From NCBI GenBank assembly GCA_022836915.1, contig CP094668.1:5704001-5768000 (forward strand): a stretch of DNA of 64,000 nt, written 5' to 3'. Below, piece after piece: positions 41,708-52,804 of this stretch (positions within the stretch are counted from its first letter, which is position 1; every line of letters starts with the position of its first letter). Both the position numbers and the translations under genes were made by a program. The notes beneath the pieces are model-generated. The model was not told where the DNA came from and ran no database searches. It saw only the letters and a program-made list of their open reading frames with translations. Source of the DNA: Paenibacillus sp. OVF10. GTDB taxonomy: Bacteria > Bacillota > Bacilli > Paenibacillales > Paenibacillaceae.

Positions 41708-41752
41708 TAACACTCTATAAGTGTTACTTGACTATTTTATAACACTTATAGA
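41708..41752. promoter_or_regulatory. Candidate operator with repeated TAACAC half-sites
   Basis: The 13-bp repeat TCTATAAGTGTTA (41714-41726) is mirrored exactly by TAACACTTATAGA (41740-41752) with 13 bases between. Another TAACAC at 41708 forms TAACAC-N7-GTGTTA. Located between the divergent Xre gene and the secreted-protein gene, the expected place for a repressor site. Confidence 0.6.
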
Positions 41753-41804
41753 TAATGTAAGCTGTGGATTACATTATCTTATTCATAGGGAGATGGTCAT
41801 TGAA

Positions 41805-42554
41805 ATGAAAAAGAACAAATTAACAAAGCTCAAGTATTTGTGCAGTGGTATCATTTTGGGGAGTGTGCTATTTACAGGAGTTTCGTACGCAGCTACAACA
41901 GCCAATATCGGGGTCAGTTTTTTACCGCTAAAATTCTTCGTAGACGGCGTGGAGAAACGTATGCCGGAAGGTCAACAAGGGTTTGTGTATAAGGGAGCAA
42001 CGTATGTGCCTCTCCGCTTTGTTTCAGAATCTCTTGGTAAGAGCGTAGGCTACGATGCTCCATCCTACTCGGTATATGTCGGTAAGCCTAAAGAAGGCAC
42101 TGTCACCTACCTTGAACAAATGAAAACTCATGCCTCTAATAACCAAGGTTCCAAAACCGTGGACACCTTTACAACCAATTTGGGAACCCAGTTCAATCAC
42201 GGCATTTATCTTACAGGTTCCGCTTTTGGTGGTAGTGATTCGACTGGGTATGGTTACGGTAAAGCGAACTATGTCGTAAATACATATCTTTTAGATGGCA
42301 ATTACAAAACCTTTGAAGCCTTCCTGGCTCCGTCCTCTAAATGGAACACCCTCGCCAAGAATGATAATCTCGGTAGTTTAAAAATCTATGCGGATGACAA
42401 ACTCGTTTACACAAGTGGCGCTGTTGCTTCAGATCTTAAAGCTCCCATTAACATCAATGTTGACTTAACTGGTGTTTTAAACTTGAAAGTGGAATTCAAA
42501 CAAAACCAAGAAGACAGCGAATTAGGACTTCTAGAAGCTAAATTCATTCAATAA
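41805..42554 (+). CDS. Secreted protein with copper-amine-oxidase N-terminal-type stalk domain and NPCBM-like domain
   Basis: 249 residues from MKKNKLTKLKYLCSGIIL, a signal peptide ending ...VSYAA. The first domain (LPLKFFVDGVEKR, YKGATYVPLRFVSESLGKSV) is the Paenibacillus surface stalk domain. The second (YGYGKANYVVNTYLLDGNYK, TFEAFLAP, and ADDKLVYTSG) resembles NPCBM/galactose-binding modules of cell-surface proteins. Probably extracellular or wall-associated. Not obviously a defence gene. Confidence 0.8.
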   Translation: MKKNKLTKLKYLCSGIILGSVLFTGVSYAATTANIGVSFLPLKFFVDGVEKRMPEGQQGFVYKGATYVPLRFVSESLGKSVGYDAPSYSVYVGKPKEGTVTYLEQMKTHASNNQGSKTVDTFTTNLGTQFNHGIYLTGSAFGGSDSTGYGYGKANYVVNTYLLDGNYKTFEAFLAPSSKWNTLAKNDNLGSLKIYADDKLVYTSGAVASDLKAPININVDLTGVLNLKVEFKQNQEDSELGLLEAKFIQ

Positions 42555-42578
42555 GACTCTCGTGTATTCAAATAAAGA

Positions 42579-42617
42579 AGGAGCTCTATTCCAATGAAGC
42601 GGAATAGAGCTCTTTTT
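42579..42617 (+). terminator. Terminator of the secreted-protein gene
   Basis: GAGCTCTATTCC pairs with GGAATAGAGCTC, followed by TTTTTA. Confidence 0.9.
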
Positions 42618-42770
42618 ACTTTTATATGTTCCTATCGTCTGCTAGACGAAATGAAATACCTTACCTGACTTACATGAAAGCCATTGCCTCATAAAATGTG
42701 TAGAGCAAAGGAATTTTTGAGAATCGCTTTCTTCAATCAACAAACCTAGTTACCATCATTGCAAACATTT

Positions 42771-44590
42771 TTAGGATTCTTTGTTTTCTTCAATCCAAGA
42801 CGAAACCTCTTCTAATAATTCCAAAAATCCTGTGATTTGTTCTTGATCAATCTCAGGAAATAGCTGAATAAAAGTAAATGGATGCCCTTCTATCTTTATA
42901 TCTACATCATGGTCTCTTGAATAAACACATAAAACTCGATCAACAACAGGTCTACGGTAACTTGCTGCTGTATGTTTACCACTATAAAAAATAGTACTGT
43001 ACTTCGATAACTGGGAGTATACATGGCTTGAGTAATTGGCATTGTGTAGTGATTTGTATCTACGATGTTTTGCATCCATTGCAAGAGTAGAAAGGAAGAC
43101 GGGTTGCTCTTCGTTATAATACAAATCAATGCGAATGTCAGGCTGAATTAGGCGAGGAGAAAAAAGAATTCTCCTCTTGCTTTCGCATCTTCAGGCATGT
43201 AAATCACCTTATCGTACCAAACATGTACAATAAACTCTTCACTTTCGAGTTCCATACAAAAACCAGAGGGCAATTCACGCAACTCATCTATGTTATATAC
43301 ACTTCTCACCGAAAAGCCAACTCTTCGTAGGATCTCCACCATTTGAAAGAAAACGAACTGCTCATAGACTTTCCAAGTGGGCTTTAATACCCTTATAAAA
43401 TGATTACTTCTCTCCTCACCGATGAGGGACTTTTTACTTTGATCATACAAGTCGTGAATCAATCGATAGTGCATATCTTTTAATTCGGGTTTTCTTTGAG
43501 ATCTACTGACTTGGGATAGTTCTGTGGAGGATAATGTATAACTAATACGCCCATGCACATTTTTGATAATTTCCATCCACTTAGCTAGAATATTCCTTTG
43601 CTTATCAGCTTTTTTGATTACATCATTTAGGCGATAAATAATTGATCTTACTGAATCTTTTGACTCTTTAGAGACTTCTCTATTATAAATCCATGAGTTT
43701 ATTCTTTCCTCGTGCTGTTTCTTTTCTTCCTCACTACTTTTGATAATATGTTGCTGTTTTTCCCAGTCCGTCTGTATTTCTTCCCCAATGTGATTAAGTT
43801 CGTTTTTCCATAATTGAAGTATATGCTTAATCCATTGGTTTACAGGGATATCAATAACGAGTGTTTTCTTCTTATTCAAAGCATAGGGGGACGCACTCAT
43901 TTCTTTCCACCGCAAGCTTTTTGAATCAACCTTTCGCTCATAGGTATTTACCGTGTATGCTGTTCTCACTTCTGTTTTCAAATTCCGTTCTAAATTGGTA
44001 AGAGCAGCATAGAGTCGATCCTTTTCATTCATTAACTTTAATACATAATCATAATATAATTTTGAATTAAGAATTTCATATTCATTTCCTGTAGATTTAC
44101 TTGTAAAAACCAGTTCATAACTAATACCTTCAATTTCCTGCTCGAGAACCAAATGCATATGCTGGACCTGCTCTTTAGATAGGTGAATGGGTACAACCAA
44201 GATGGCAGATGAATAAATTTTCCCGTTATAATGTACTTCAAAGTAATATACACCAAGTCTCCACGGAAATACCTGTTGTCTCTCATGTTTAAATATATAG
44301 GTCTGGTCCAATGAATTTGATAAGTTAACTTCTAAAAATACTGGATCACCATCATCACTATAAATACTGCTCTCTATAACCATTTTGCCTACTGGATCTG
44401 GCTCGTATCCATCTCTCGCATAAAGCCTGACACCAATCGGAACCGCCTCCTTTACAGGTAAGAGGTCCTCAAACGACTTTGGTGAAACACCCCCGCGATT
44501 CCAGAACTCTTTTACTTGCTTTGTGTTACCTCGTGTATGATCGGTAAAAAACTCCAAGACGAACGGGAGTGATTCAGCACTATAATGCAT
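42771..44590 (-). CDS. McrC-like DUF2357/PD-(D/E)XK nuclease, one-base frameshift
   Basis: 606 residues after restoring one T in the T6 run near 43165-43170. The N-terminal DUF2357 region has the long coiled helix around residues 270-350, and the C-terminal nuclease reads PRLIQPDIRIDLYY followed by FLSTLAMDAKHRRY, giving the PD...(D/E)xK catalytic set (D of QPDI, D and K of DAKH). These proteins pair with McrB-type AAA+ ATPases. Its start overlaps the mcrB-like stop by 11 bases. Confidence 0.82.
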
Positions 44591-46561
44591 ATCCGTTCCT
44601 CGTCAATTCCTTAGCCTTCTGCTCAAGAAAGCCTAAAGATGTCTTGAAATCATCCTCACCGTTAGAAACCGTTTGTTCCTCTAATAGAAGTCTCGCTATA
44701 CTCCCTAATTGATACGCCTTGTTACTTCCGAATTCATAACTTCCAACCAGTTCTTGAATCTGTTCTCGATGACCTCTAATTTTTGTAAGTATCCTTTGTT
44801 TAATTTGATAATCAAATGCTGTTTTTCTAGTTACAAACGGATTACCTTCGCTAACCTCAGGTATGTTAGAAAGGTAGAGACCAATTGCTTTAGCAATTCG
44901 ATAGCTTATGCCTGTTTGTGAGTCATATTCTCTCATTAGTTCATGCAGCCGATCTAATAATGATATTTCACTTTCTTCCAAATGAGATTCCTTTGCTACC
45001 CAATCTGTTCGATAAATATTCCGTGATACTGTTGTTTCTTTGTCAAATGAATTATTTATTTCTTTTTCTACTTCTGCACCGAATCCAAGCTTTTCAAGGA
45101 AAATAACATTCATTCGATCTAACATTCGATTAGAAAAATCCTTAGTGGTTTCATCAAAATTTGCTGTTCCAACAAATAAGACATTGTCATTAATCATAAT
45201 TCCATCAGTCAACTTTCGATTATGACAGATTGATTCTTTACTGAACAAACGAAGTTTCCTTTGATCTTTTGGCAGTTCTAAAAGAGAAATAAAGGGAGAA
45301 AAATAATGTTCTACTTGACCTAAATTCATCTCATCGAAAAGAACCATATGTAGCTCATCTTTATACTGACTTGCACGCTCCAAAAACGACACTAAACCTG
45401 TTTCGCTTTCCATATAAAGACCCATTTGATGGTTTAAATACCCGAGAATATCAGAAGGTTCTGTATATGAAGGTGATATTGGTACAATAAGGAGATTTAC
45501 ATCTTTTTCAAGTCCTAATGCTTTTGCATAAAGAAGTGCTAGTTGCGTTTTTCCAGTGCCACTCATTCCACCTAGCACAGCCATTTTTTCTGTTTTAAGA
45601 GCTGTATGGAAATTTACAAGCGCCTCTTCTTCTTGATAGACCAGCTTTTCTTCGGAAGCATAGTACTTGAGTCTAGAAATAAAATCTGATTCAGATAAAG
45701 ATGTTTTAGTAGCTATTATTTTTCTTCTTTTTTTATTGGCAACGGGTCTGTTTGAACCAAATGCGTCCCTCTGTGGTTAAGTAGGTCTCTTAGATTACTT
45801 GCGTACGAAGCCGCTATAAACCCTATTTCCCTGTATGGGCTTTTTACGTGACTCCAAAAATTCTCAATCTCACTTACTGCTAATTTCTTAATAACCTGAG
45901 GTTTCTGTGCGTAGTAAAGGTTAATATTATTGCCTGAAATAAACACATCTTGTTCCGGAATAAAGTATAAATACCCATCACAAAGTATGAACTCAGGGAT
46001 CTCCATATGAGTCGGATAATAAGGTATTTGAATAGGGGCTTTATCTAATAAAGATCTTTCAAACCTTACGGCAGGAACACCCTTTTTTACCTGAGGAATA
46101 GCCACATAGTTATTGGCTTCAACTTTATCATCAGATACAAGAACAATTTCGAAATTATAATGGTATTTATGAGTTGTACTATCATTTCTAAAATTTAATT
46201 TTGGTTTAAATAATATGAGTTTCCCTTCTAAGTGCTTGTGCAAAAGCTGAACCTTGTCCTCCATCGTATTTGACGGGTCGTAATATTTAATGCTCTGCAA
46301 ATATCGACTATTAAAATCATCAAAAGAAACGTAGCACTCTTTTTCATGTTTTCCAATTTCCCTTAGTATCTTGGGTTCTTCACTGATTGCTTGTAGATAA
46401 AACACAGCATTATTTTCATTGCGATGGCTAATTGTCACAGCCTTTCGTTCCCTACCTAAGGGTGGTAAACGATCTGGATCAGATTCATCTGCAAGTCTCC
46501 CTAATATATAACAATCACTAAGTTCGCGCTTTACTTTTTCATTTACCTCAATTGTCATCAT
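44580..46561 (-). CDS. McrB-like AAA+ ATPase with N-terminal recognition-type domain, one-base frameshift
   Basis: About 660 residues once one A is added in the A7 run near 45722-45730. The N-terminal 280 residues have no motif I know. The AAA+ part shows Walker A AVLGGMSGTGKTQLALL, Walker B HMVLFDEMNLGQVEHYFS and the sensor LFVGTANFDETTKDFSNRM, which places it in the McrB/MoxR clade and binds GTP or ATP. It lies between the coiled-coil protein and the McrC-like nuclease, with ATGA overlaps on both sides. Confidence 0.82.
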
Positions 46562-47851
46562 ATCGCATATTCCTCCGTAGTATCTCTATCTATCGTTTGT
46601 ATATATTGTTTTAATAGCTCTATATAATCACTGTACTCTTCAAAGTAGAATCCGTTTTCAAGAAAGTAATTCCGTATTTGTAACCATTCTTGTGTGTTCG
46701 TGAATGCTTGCCTATCAATAAACCATGTTTTATTTTTAAGTTTGATAATGTTTCCACTTTGTTTTTCCTTTAACAAGAATTTTTTTGAAAATATAGATTT
46801 TCTAAACATTTCTTTTATCCGGGGATCCGGCTGTTCTGTAATAATCACTGCATTAGATGAAACTGGTACAAGTTCCTCAAAAGCCCTTTGATCTTCTCTG
46901 CATCCAATCTCTTTTGGCTTAGTAACCCAGCTTCTTTCTTTAAACATTCCAGTTCCGTCTGTATAGTAAGAAATGACTTATCTGTTTCCACTTGTTTTTT
47001 TGTTAGTTGTTCAAAGTCTCTTTCAAGTTGATCATACTGTTTGTTTTTTTCATCTAACTCATGGGACAGATCCACTAACTGTTGATTTGAGACTGTTGTT
47101 TCATTTTGAAGTAGTTGGGACTTATCAATTAATTTCTTTTCTTTTTCTGTCAAATACATTGAATAAGCAGTTTCCCTTAATTGCTCCTGCTCGGGCAATA
47201 GTGAAACAATACCAAGAAACATATCAAAAGGTTCCAACCTTGCTACATAATTAAGCTTTGATACTTGACTTTCTTTTTCTAGAAGATCTATTTTAATATT
47301 CTCCATCTTTTCTGTTTCGCCGATTGAGGCAATAAAGTTAACATACGTATCGACAGTTGGATAAGATTTGTGTGCACGAATTCGCAACAACGCTTTTTCT
47401 ACTTGTTCTTCTTCATTTACGTTAACAACACCCTGAAAAACAGGCTTTTTATCAGTTGCATTTTTGCTTATCATCTCAAAATTATCCATGTAATGTTCGT
47501 TGTGCCATTCATAAACTAAGGCTAATTTCTGATATGTCCTTAACTGAGCATGAAAATTCAGTTCAACCACAAGCTCATCAAAAGGCAAATCTCTCCACTC
47601 TGGAGGCAAACTGTCTTTTACATCATCTACGACTTCAGCATAGAACAAATGCATAGGTATTTTTCCCGTAGCATTTTCTTAGCTCCAATGCCACGGACTA
47701 ACGCAGAGGAAACTAAGGACCGAAGTTGTTCTACAGGACGAGTGTGAAGCTTGTCCTTACGAAATCCATCAATTGATAAGTTGAACAGATTGCATATATT
47801 CAGCAAGTCTGATTTTAGTAACAGTCTCGGTAACCATTCACTTTCATGCAT
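46558..47851 (-). CDS. Coiled-coil protein, first gene of the McrBC-like operon, two frameshifts
   Basis: Start at 47851 with GAGGAGG upstream. About 431 residues after adding one A near 47664 and one G near 46885. An N-terminal helical domain (RPVEQLRSLVSSALVRGIG) is followed by a long coiled coil (EKEKKLIDKSQLLQNE to QTELECLKKE) and a C-terminal domain ending DRDTTEEYAI. I do not know the family. The position upstream of an McrB/McrC-like pair recalls coiled-coil partners of CoCoNuT-type type IV systems, an inference. Confidence 0.6.
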
Positions 47852-48103
47852 TTCTTTTCCTCCTCTTTTACTTACTAAGTATAATATGTATAACATCTTA
47901 CAGACAACGATAAAAAGACTGCTATATTTTAAAAATAAAACCTTTGAAGTATAAACAGTCTGTGTTATGAGAGGAACCAGGGTAACATTCTATGCGTTTA
48001 GACTTAAGACATCTACTTCACCATCAAACTTCTTATAACTTCAATTTTAGTATCAGAACTGCTCTTAAGTATTACGTTGAGGAGAAAAGAATATCTCATA
48101 TGT

Positions 48104-48131
48104 AAAACAAGCGCCAATGGCGCTTGTTTTA
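48104..48131 (-). terminator. Terminator of the transposition gene operon
   Basis: AAAACAAGCGCC-aat-GGCGCTTGTTTT, 12 bases after the tnsC stop. On the minus strand the T-run is poor (TTTTAC). On the plus side it is followed by a direct duplication of TTATTCAGCTTG. Confidence 0.72.
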
Positions 48132-48142
48132 TTCAGCTTGTT

Positions 48143-49068
48143 TTATTCAGCTTGCTTCCTCAGCAAGTGTACGTCTCTCATCGCGAATGGATTTAATTCC
48201 TTACCATCATTAATGTGACTGATGCGCTCGTAGGCTCTTGCCAAATCGCCCAGCTCAATACGTTCTGCATTTCGAGACAGAGCGTTTTTAGCAGCTTGAC
48301 GAAGTAGTAACATGATGGAGTGCATAGCTCCGTTCGTCGCGTACATGAATCGTTCACAGCACTCTTCATCCGCTAAATTGGAGGTCGACTCAAAAACCGT
48401 TGTTATCTTTTTATCAAGTTCAAACATCAGACGCTGAAACTCGGTACGATCCTCTTCCGTTTCCAAACTGAACGGTCGGATCTCTTCTCGAATTACCCGG
48501 CGGTTGAGCTGAGGATTCAGGTCAAGGACTTCCGTTGCTTCGCTTAGCCCAAAAATATAACCGGTATCTGGGTTTGAACCATAAGTGATTTAAACCAATC
48601 CGTCACCCCTAACATAACTTTGCGGCGATCACGATCTACGAAATGCTGAAACTCATCGAGCATAATTAACTCAACACGATTTTTTCGGATCAATTTGATT
48701 AAGCGATCTCCTTTCTGTGCAACAGTCCCTTTATTGGGATACGGATCTTTCAGTTCCTGAAGCAGACGTTCTGTTAGTATCGTGTACTTGACTGGGGAAG
48801 GAAGGCTCAAGTGAAGAATATTTTGAGTCGAATAACGTATGCCCTCAACGACATCGCTGCTCACATGCATGTGTCTACCAATATACGTTTTGAGTAACGT
48901 TGTCTTTCCACTACCTGTATCCCCATGGATAAGAAGGGAACTTGGGGCATCGGAATATAGAGATTCCTGGTGAATCTCTTCAATTGCATCCATTGCCTTT
49001 TTGAATCTTGGATGAATCACCCGAATGCTATCTATAAATTTAAGCTTGTCATGATCAATGGTTTTCAT
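48143..49068 (-). CDS. tnsC: TnsC/TniB-like AAA+ transposition regulator, one-base frameshift
   Basis: 308 residues after adding one G near 48546-48550. Walker A LLIHGDTGSGKTTLLKTYIG and Walker B VELIMLDEFQHFVDRD are clear, followed by the sensor region IPVIFLG and then the lid LSEATEVLDLNPQLNRRVI. The length fits TniB rather than the longer TnsC of Tn7. It would link target choice by TniQ to the transposase. The start overlaps tnsB by 4 bases. Confidence 0.88.
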
Positions 49069-51018
49069 TTACTGATTACCTCCCAGTCTGAATCATTTGC
49101 TTTTTCCAGCATCTTAAACGCCTTTCTCTCCTCCACAGCGGCTTGCACTTCCTTATCCACGCTCTCTTTTTGCTTCTTCTCAATGATTTGAGCAGAAGAA
49201 AGCTGAGTGTGTGCAGCTGCCCGAGCCCCTTTGGTCAGCTTCATTTCCTTTGCAACCTCCTCCATAAAACGCTCCTTAGCTTGAGCGAGGGCAAGCTGAT
49301 TGGCTTGGCTGTTTGCCTGACGAATCCGTTTTAAAATACAGTCATGACTAAATTCGGTTAAACCTTTGGAGTATTCCTGATCGCTATTAGGTACCTCCAG
49401 ATACCGTTTATCCCGTTCGTCATAAACAAAAATTTTTGACATGTCATACGGGTCATATTTAAATCGTACATGGGCAGCTCCTTTTTAAGTAAATGAAATT
49501 TCAGGTTTTGGAGCTCAGCCGAGTTATAGAACATATACTTGTACTGAATCCCCGCACGCTGTATGCATGCGTTTTCTCGAAGTTTACCAAAAATAATGTG
49601 CCAATCAGGGATAGCGTATAGTAGCGGCGGTGATCCCCATTGGGCAATGCCGGATTGCCACAGTTCACTGGGTATACCTTTCACGCCGCGATGCGGCTGC
49701 TGCAGATATTCATCGATGACCCACCGATGAATAAGCTTCAAAAAAGTATGGTAACCCACAACTGCGTTTTTTTCTGGGTTGTAATCCTTTTTTGCATGAC
49801 ATTCGAAAATGTCGTACCTGGTGTTTTGTGAAAGAGTTGCTGATTCATCGTACGAAACGTGCGTTCCACCGTTCCTTTGTACCAAGGCTTACGGGGAGGA
49901 CAGTAGTCTGGTATAATCCCCAGCTGAGCACATGTATCTTTGAGCGAACGACTTTGAAATTCTTTGCCGTTGTCCATTCGCAGCACTTTAGGCACCCCAA
50001 ACATATTCCACTCGTTTTTGATATCTGGATACAGCTCTTTTACATACGTCTTCGGTGTCATGGCATGTAGTAAGCATTTCATCACGGAGACATACGATGG
50101 AGAATGAAATGCAACGTAGATGCCTGCAATAGCCCCCGTCATCTTATCAACGGCAAGGGTAAGCCATGGTCTGCCTAAAGGCAGTCCTGTCTCGTCATCT
50201 ACTACAAACAAATCCATTTTCGTATGGTCGATTTCGAGAACATCAAAGGGTTGTTTCGGCTTCTGAAGAACGGCTACACTGCCTAGCTTGTCAAAAGCAT
50301 ATTTCTCCCCTTCTCGTTTTTCCATCATCTGATGCGGATCTCTATCTTTAATACGTCTAGTGATCGTGTTATAAGATGGTAATTCCATTTTATCTCGCTC
50401 TTCTCGAAACCTGTTTTTCTTATCAATCTCCACAAGAACTTTTGCATGTAAATCCTTGGCTGTAATGCGCTCTCTTTTCGCATACACGTTGTCGATGCAG
50501 TGATCGATAACCATCTCAATCTCTGGAGAAAGCCTTGTCCCGGTTCCTCTTTGCAGCGTATTTGGCACAAGGGACGTAATATCTTGTCCACTATCTAAGA
50601 AAGTGTAAAGCCATCTTCGCAGCGTCAAAGGTTCGATATTCACTCCTTCTAATTTGAGTTCTTTAACACGATGCTCAAGTTTTGGCTGAATGTTCTTGCG
50701 TGACTCCGATAAAAATGGCTGAATGGCATGATACCGTGTACGCGCTATTTCCTTATGATCATCCGGCAGCATGGAAAAATCAATGATCCGATTTTCCCGA
50801 AGACCTAGCTCCATAAGTTGCGTGGAAGAGCCGGTGACTTCAAAGCGAATGATGCCTTTTCCATATAAAGCAATCAATTCACTTTGATCCATCGTGATCT
50901 CCTTGTTCTCCGCTAAATTCTTGATAATAAAATGACCTGGCAGTGTTTCTTTTTGTATTTCGAAGACTACGTCTTCTTTCTGAAAACGAGTTCCTCTGAT
51001 GAGACTAATCGTTTGCAT
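49065..51018 (-). CDS. tnsB: TnsB/TniA-like DDE transposase, two frameshifts
   Basis: 651 residues, start MQTISLIRGTRFQKEDVVFE after AAAGGAGC. The catalytic core reads VLEIDHTKMDLFVVDD (first D), VLRMDNGKEFQSRS (second D) and KPWYKGTVERTFRTMNQQ (E). The C-terminal beta barrel resumes as ...VRFKYDPYDMSKIFVYD. Frame breaks occur at A runs near 49790 and 49484. No sign of real decay. It binds the end repeats and cuts the element 3' ends. Confidence 0.9.
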
Positions 51019-51021
51019 GTT

Positions 51022-51872
51022 TTATGCTCCTTTCTTTCGGCTCGTTGAGTTCAAGTTGTAAAACTTAGCAAAATCTGAAAATGAAATAACAACATCTTTG
51101 AATGACTTAATAACTGAACTTGTCTTGGCTCCTTGAATTCGACCACTCAAAACCGCTTGTACCACATCACTGAAACTTGCATGGTAATACAAAGCCGTAA
51201 TGTCGTGTTGAGCAAGTGGAATCCATTTCCCTTTCTTATCCTTCATCGAAGAACAAGCCGCGTTCAAACGTACTAGCAGATCTTCCACTGCTTTTGGCAT
51301 AAATACACGTCTGCCAAAGCCATCCTTTTCAGGACCATGGTCCATGACCAATAGCTTCGACTGAGCCAGTTTGACCACCATTTTCAAGGAAATACCAAGT
51401 TGTTCTCCTACCTCCCCGGTTGTGAGTAATTGTGACCGCTTTTGGGCTAGGGCTTCGACCTCGGCTCGCTCTACGAGTGTAATTTTCTTCTCACCAAAGC
51501 GTTTCTCATTAAAAGTTAGAAGCCCAAGTTCTTTAAACTGATGCAGACGAATATCATCACAGTGTAGGATTTTTGCCTGGCGTAAAGAAGAGAGCAATAT
51601 TTTCGCTCGTCTTCCTTGGTCGCGGTAAGCATACGAACAAACTCATTGTGGTGATCGTTATGCACATCTAGATAAAGTTTCCGGTGTACATAGAATTTTT
51701 CGTTGTCAATAAGCTTGTCAAAGATCTCTCGCTTGGCTCGTGTACTGGATTTTGTACGCTGTGCTGCTTTTACAAGCTCCACTTGATAAACAACATCCTT
51801 AAAATACATGGAGGGTGCAGTGAGCAGTTCATGTGCAAGTGTTGATAAAACAGTGAACATTCGGTTGCTCAT
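51022..51872 (-). CDS. HTH-containing protein behind TniQ, possibly its C-terminal half, one-base frameshift
   Basis: 283 residues if one A is added near 51600. There are two helix-turn-helix-like regions (DDIRLHQFKELGLLTFNEKR and TTGEVGEQLGISLKMVVKLA). The domain order parallels the C-terminal half of the other TniQ at 53.9 kb. Its start overlaps the TniQ stop (ATGA) and has its own GGAG. If one A is missing from the A5 run at 51872-51876, the two would be a single 531-residue TnsD-like protein. No TnsA-type nuclease motif is present. Confidence 0.7.
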
Positions 51873-52615
51873 TTTTCTCCTTTGACCAGATTGTAATTTA
51901 GACGCTGAACATCTAAATTAAGATCCGGACACGGGAGCACTTGCACTGGCATGTTGTCTAGCATCTTCATGAACAAGTGAAGCCCTTCAAAATATTGTTG
52001 TGGTGATAATGTATGTCCACCTTCAACAGGGACTAAGCTGAGCTTGCCATTTAAAGCATCTTGAATGGTCTTTTGCGCCGCCAAAACTCGAGGAGGCGGA
52101 GTCTCTGTAGTTATCAAGTCTGCATAACCAAATCCGCAATTACATCCTCTGCCAATGAGATTATCCAAACGTATGACACGGCTACAGCAAGGACAATGCT
52201 CTACGAGCTGCACCTCATGCTTCAAACAAACGCCGAAAAGAGCAACATCCCAGCTGAGCCGATGATACCAAGCTTCCTCTAAGCATCTGGGGCAATACTT
52301 TGTTTTCGTTTGATGATAATGCTGCATGAACTGACGTTGTGTTGGCGACACTCCACCAAATAAAACTGCATCAAATTGGTTTAGCATATGCCTCTCTAAA
52401 TTGGAGTACCCGTGCACTTGTAACAGATCGACAAGCGGCTTATTCCAAAGGGTGTTTTCTTTGAAATAATTCAAGTTCGCACGGTAATCAAACCACCTCT
52501 CCCCTCTATTTATAAGTGTTTGCAACGTTTGGTGACCATTCTCTTTTGCCATACGTAGTGCCAAACTCATAAAACTTTCATCCTCATTTGCAATGGGTAA
52601 AAGCTGAAGCAACAT
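51869..52615 (-). CDS. tniQ: TniQ-family target-selection protein 1
   Basis: 248 residues, start MLLQLLPIANEDESFMSLAL at 52615 with AGGAGGG. TniQ landmarks are ESFMSLALRMAKENG, CPRCLEEAWYHRLSWDVALF, VCLKHEVQLVEHCPCC and a second pair CNCGF, i.e. the zinc-binding CPxC...H...CPxC pattern. It chooses the insertion site together with TnsC. It ends where the HTH protein starts; see that entry for the possible fusion. Confidence 0.88.
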   Translation of the reverse strand: MLLQLLPIANEDESFMSLALRMAKENGHQTLQTLINRGERWFDYRANLNYFKENTLWNKPLVDLLQVHGYSNLERHMLNQFDAVLFGGVSPTQRQFMQHYHQTKTKYCPRCLEEAWYHRLSWDVALFGVCLKHEVQLVEHCPCCSRVIRLDNLIGRGCNCGFGYADLITTETPPPRVLAAQKTIQDALNGKLSLVPVEGGHTLSPQQYFEGLHLFMKMLDNMPVQVLPCPDLNLDVQRLNYNLVKGEK

Positions 52616-52753
52616 CGTAACCCTCCTACTATATTCATATGTGGAAAAATTATGACTGATGTTGGGACACATCTGATTGCTTTCCACAAATTAATCATAG
52701 TCTCGGAACCGACTTTTTCGACTTTTGAATTTTTATTATATTTTTACCAATAC

Positions 52754-52784
52754 AAAAAAAAGGCGCTAAAACAGCGCCTTTTGA
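52754..52784 (-). terminator. Terminator of the Xre gene
   Basis: On the minus strand AAGGCGCT-gttt-AGCGCCTT followed by TTTTTT. Confidence 0.9.
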
Positions 52785-52804
52785 TGTTTTCAGTTAAGCA
52801 GTTC

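Noticed and set aside
44038-44286. 82-codon reading inside the McrC-like gene
   Set aside because: Other-frame shadow of the DUF2357 coding region.
51022-51872. TnsA nuclease by position beside tnsB
   Set aside because: No PD-(D/E)XK motif; helix-turn-helix content and layout match the C-terminal part of a TnsD-like protein.
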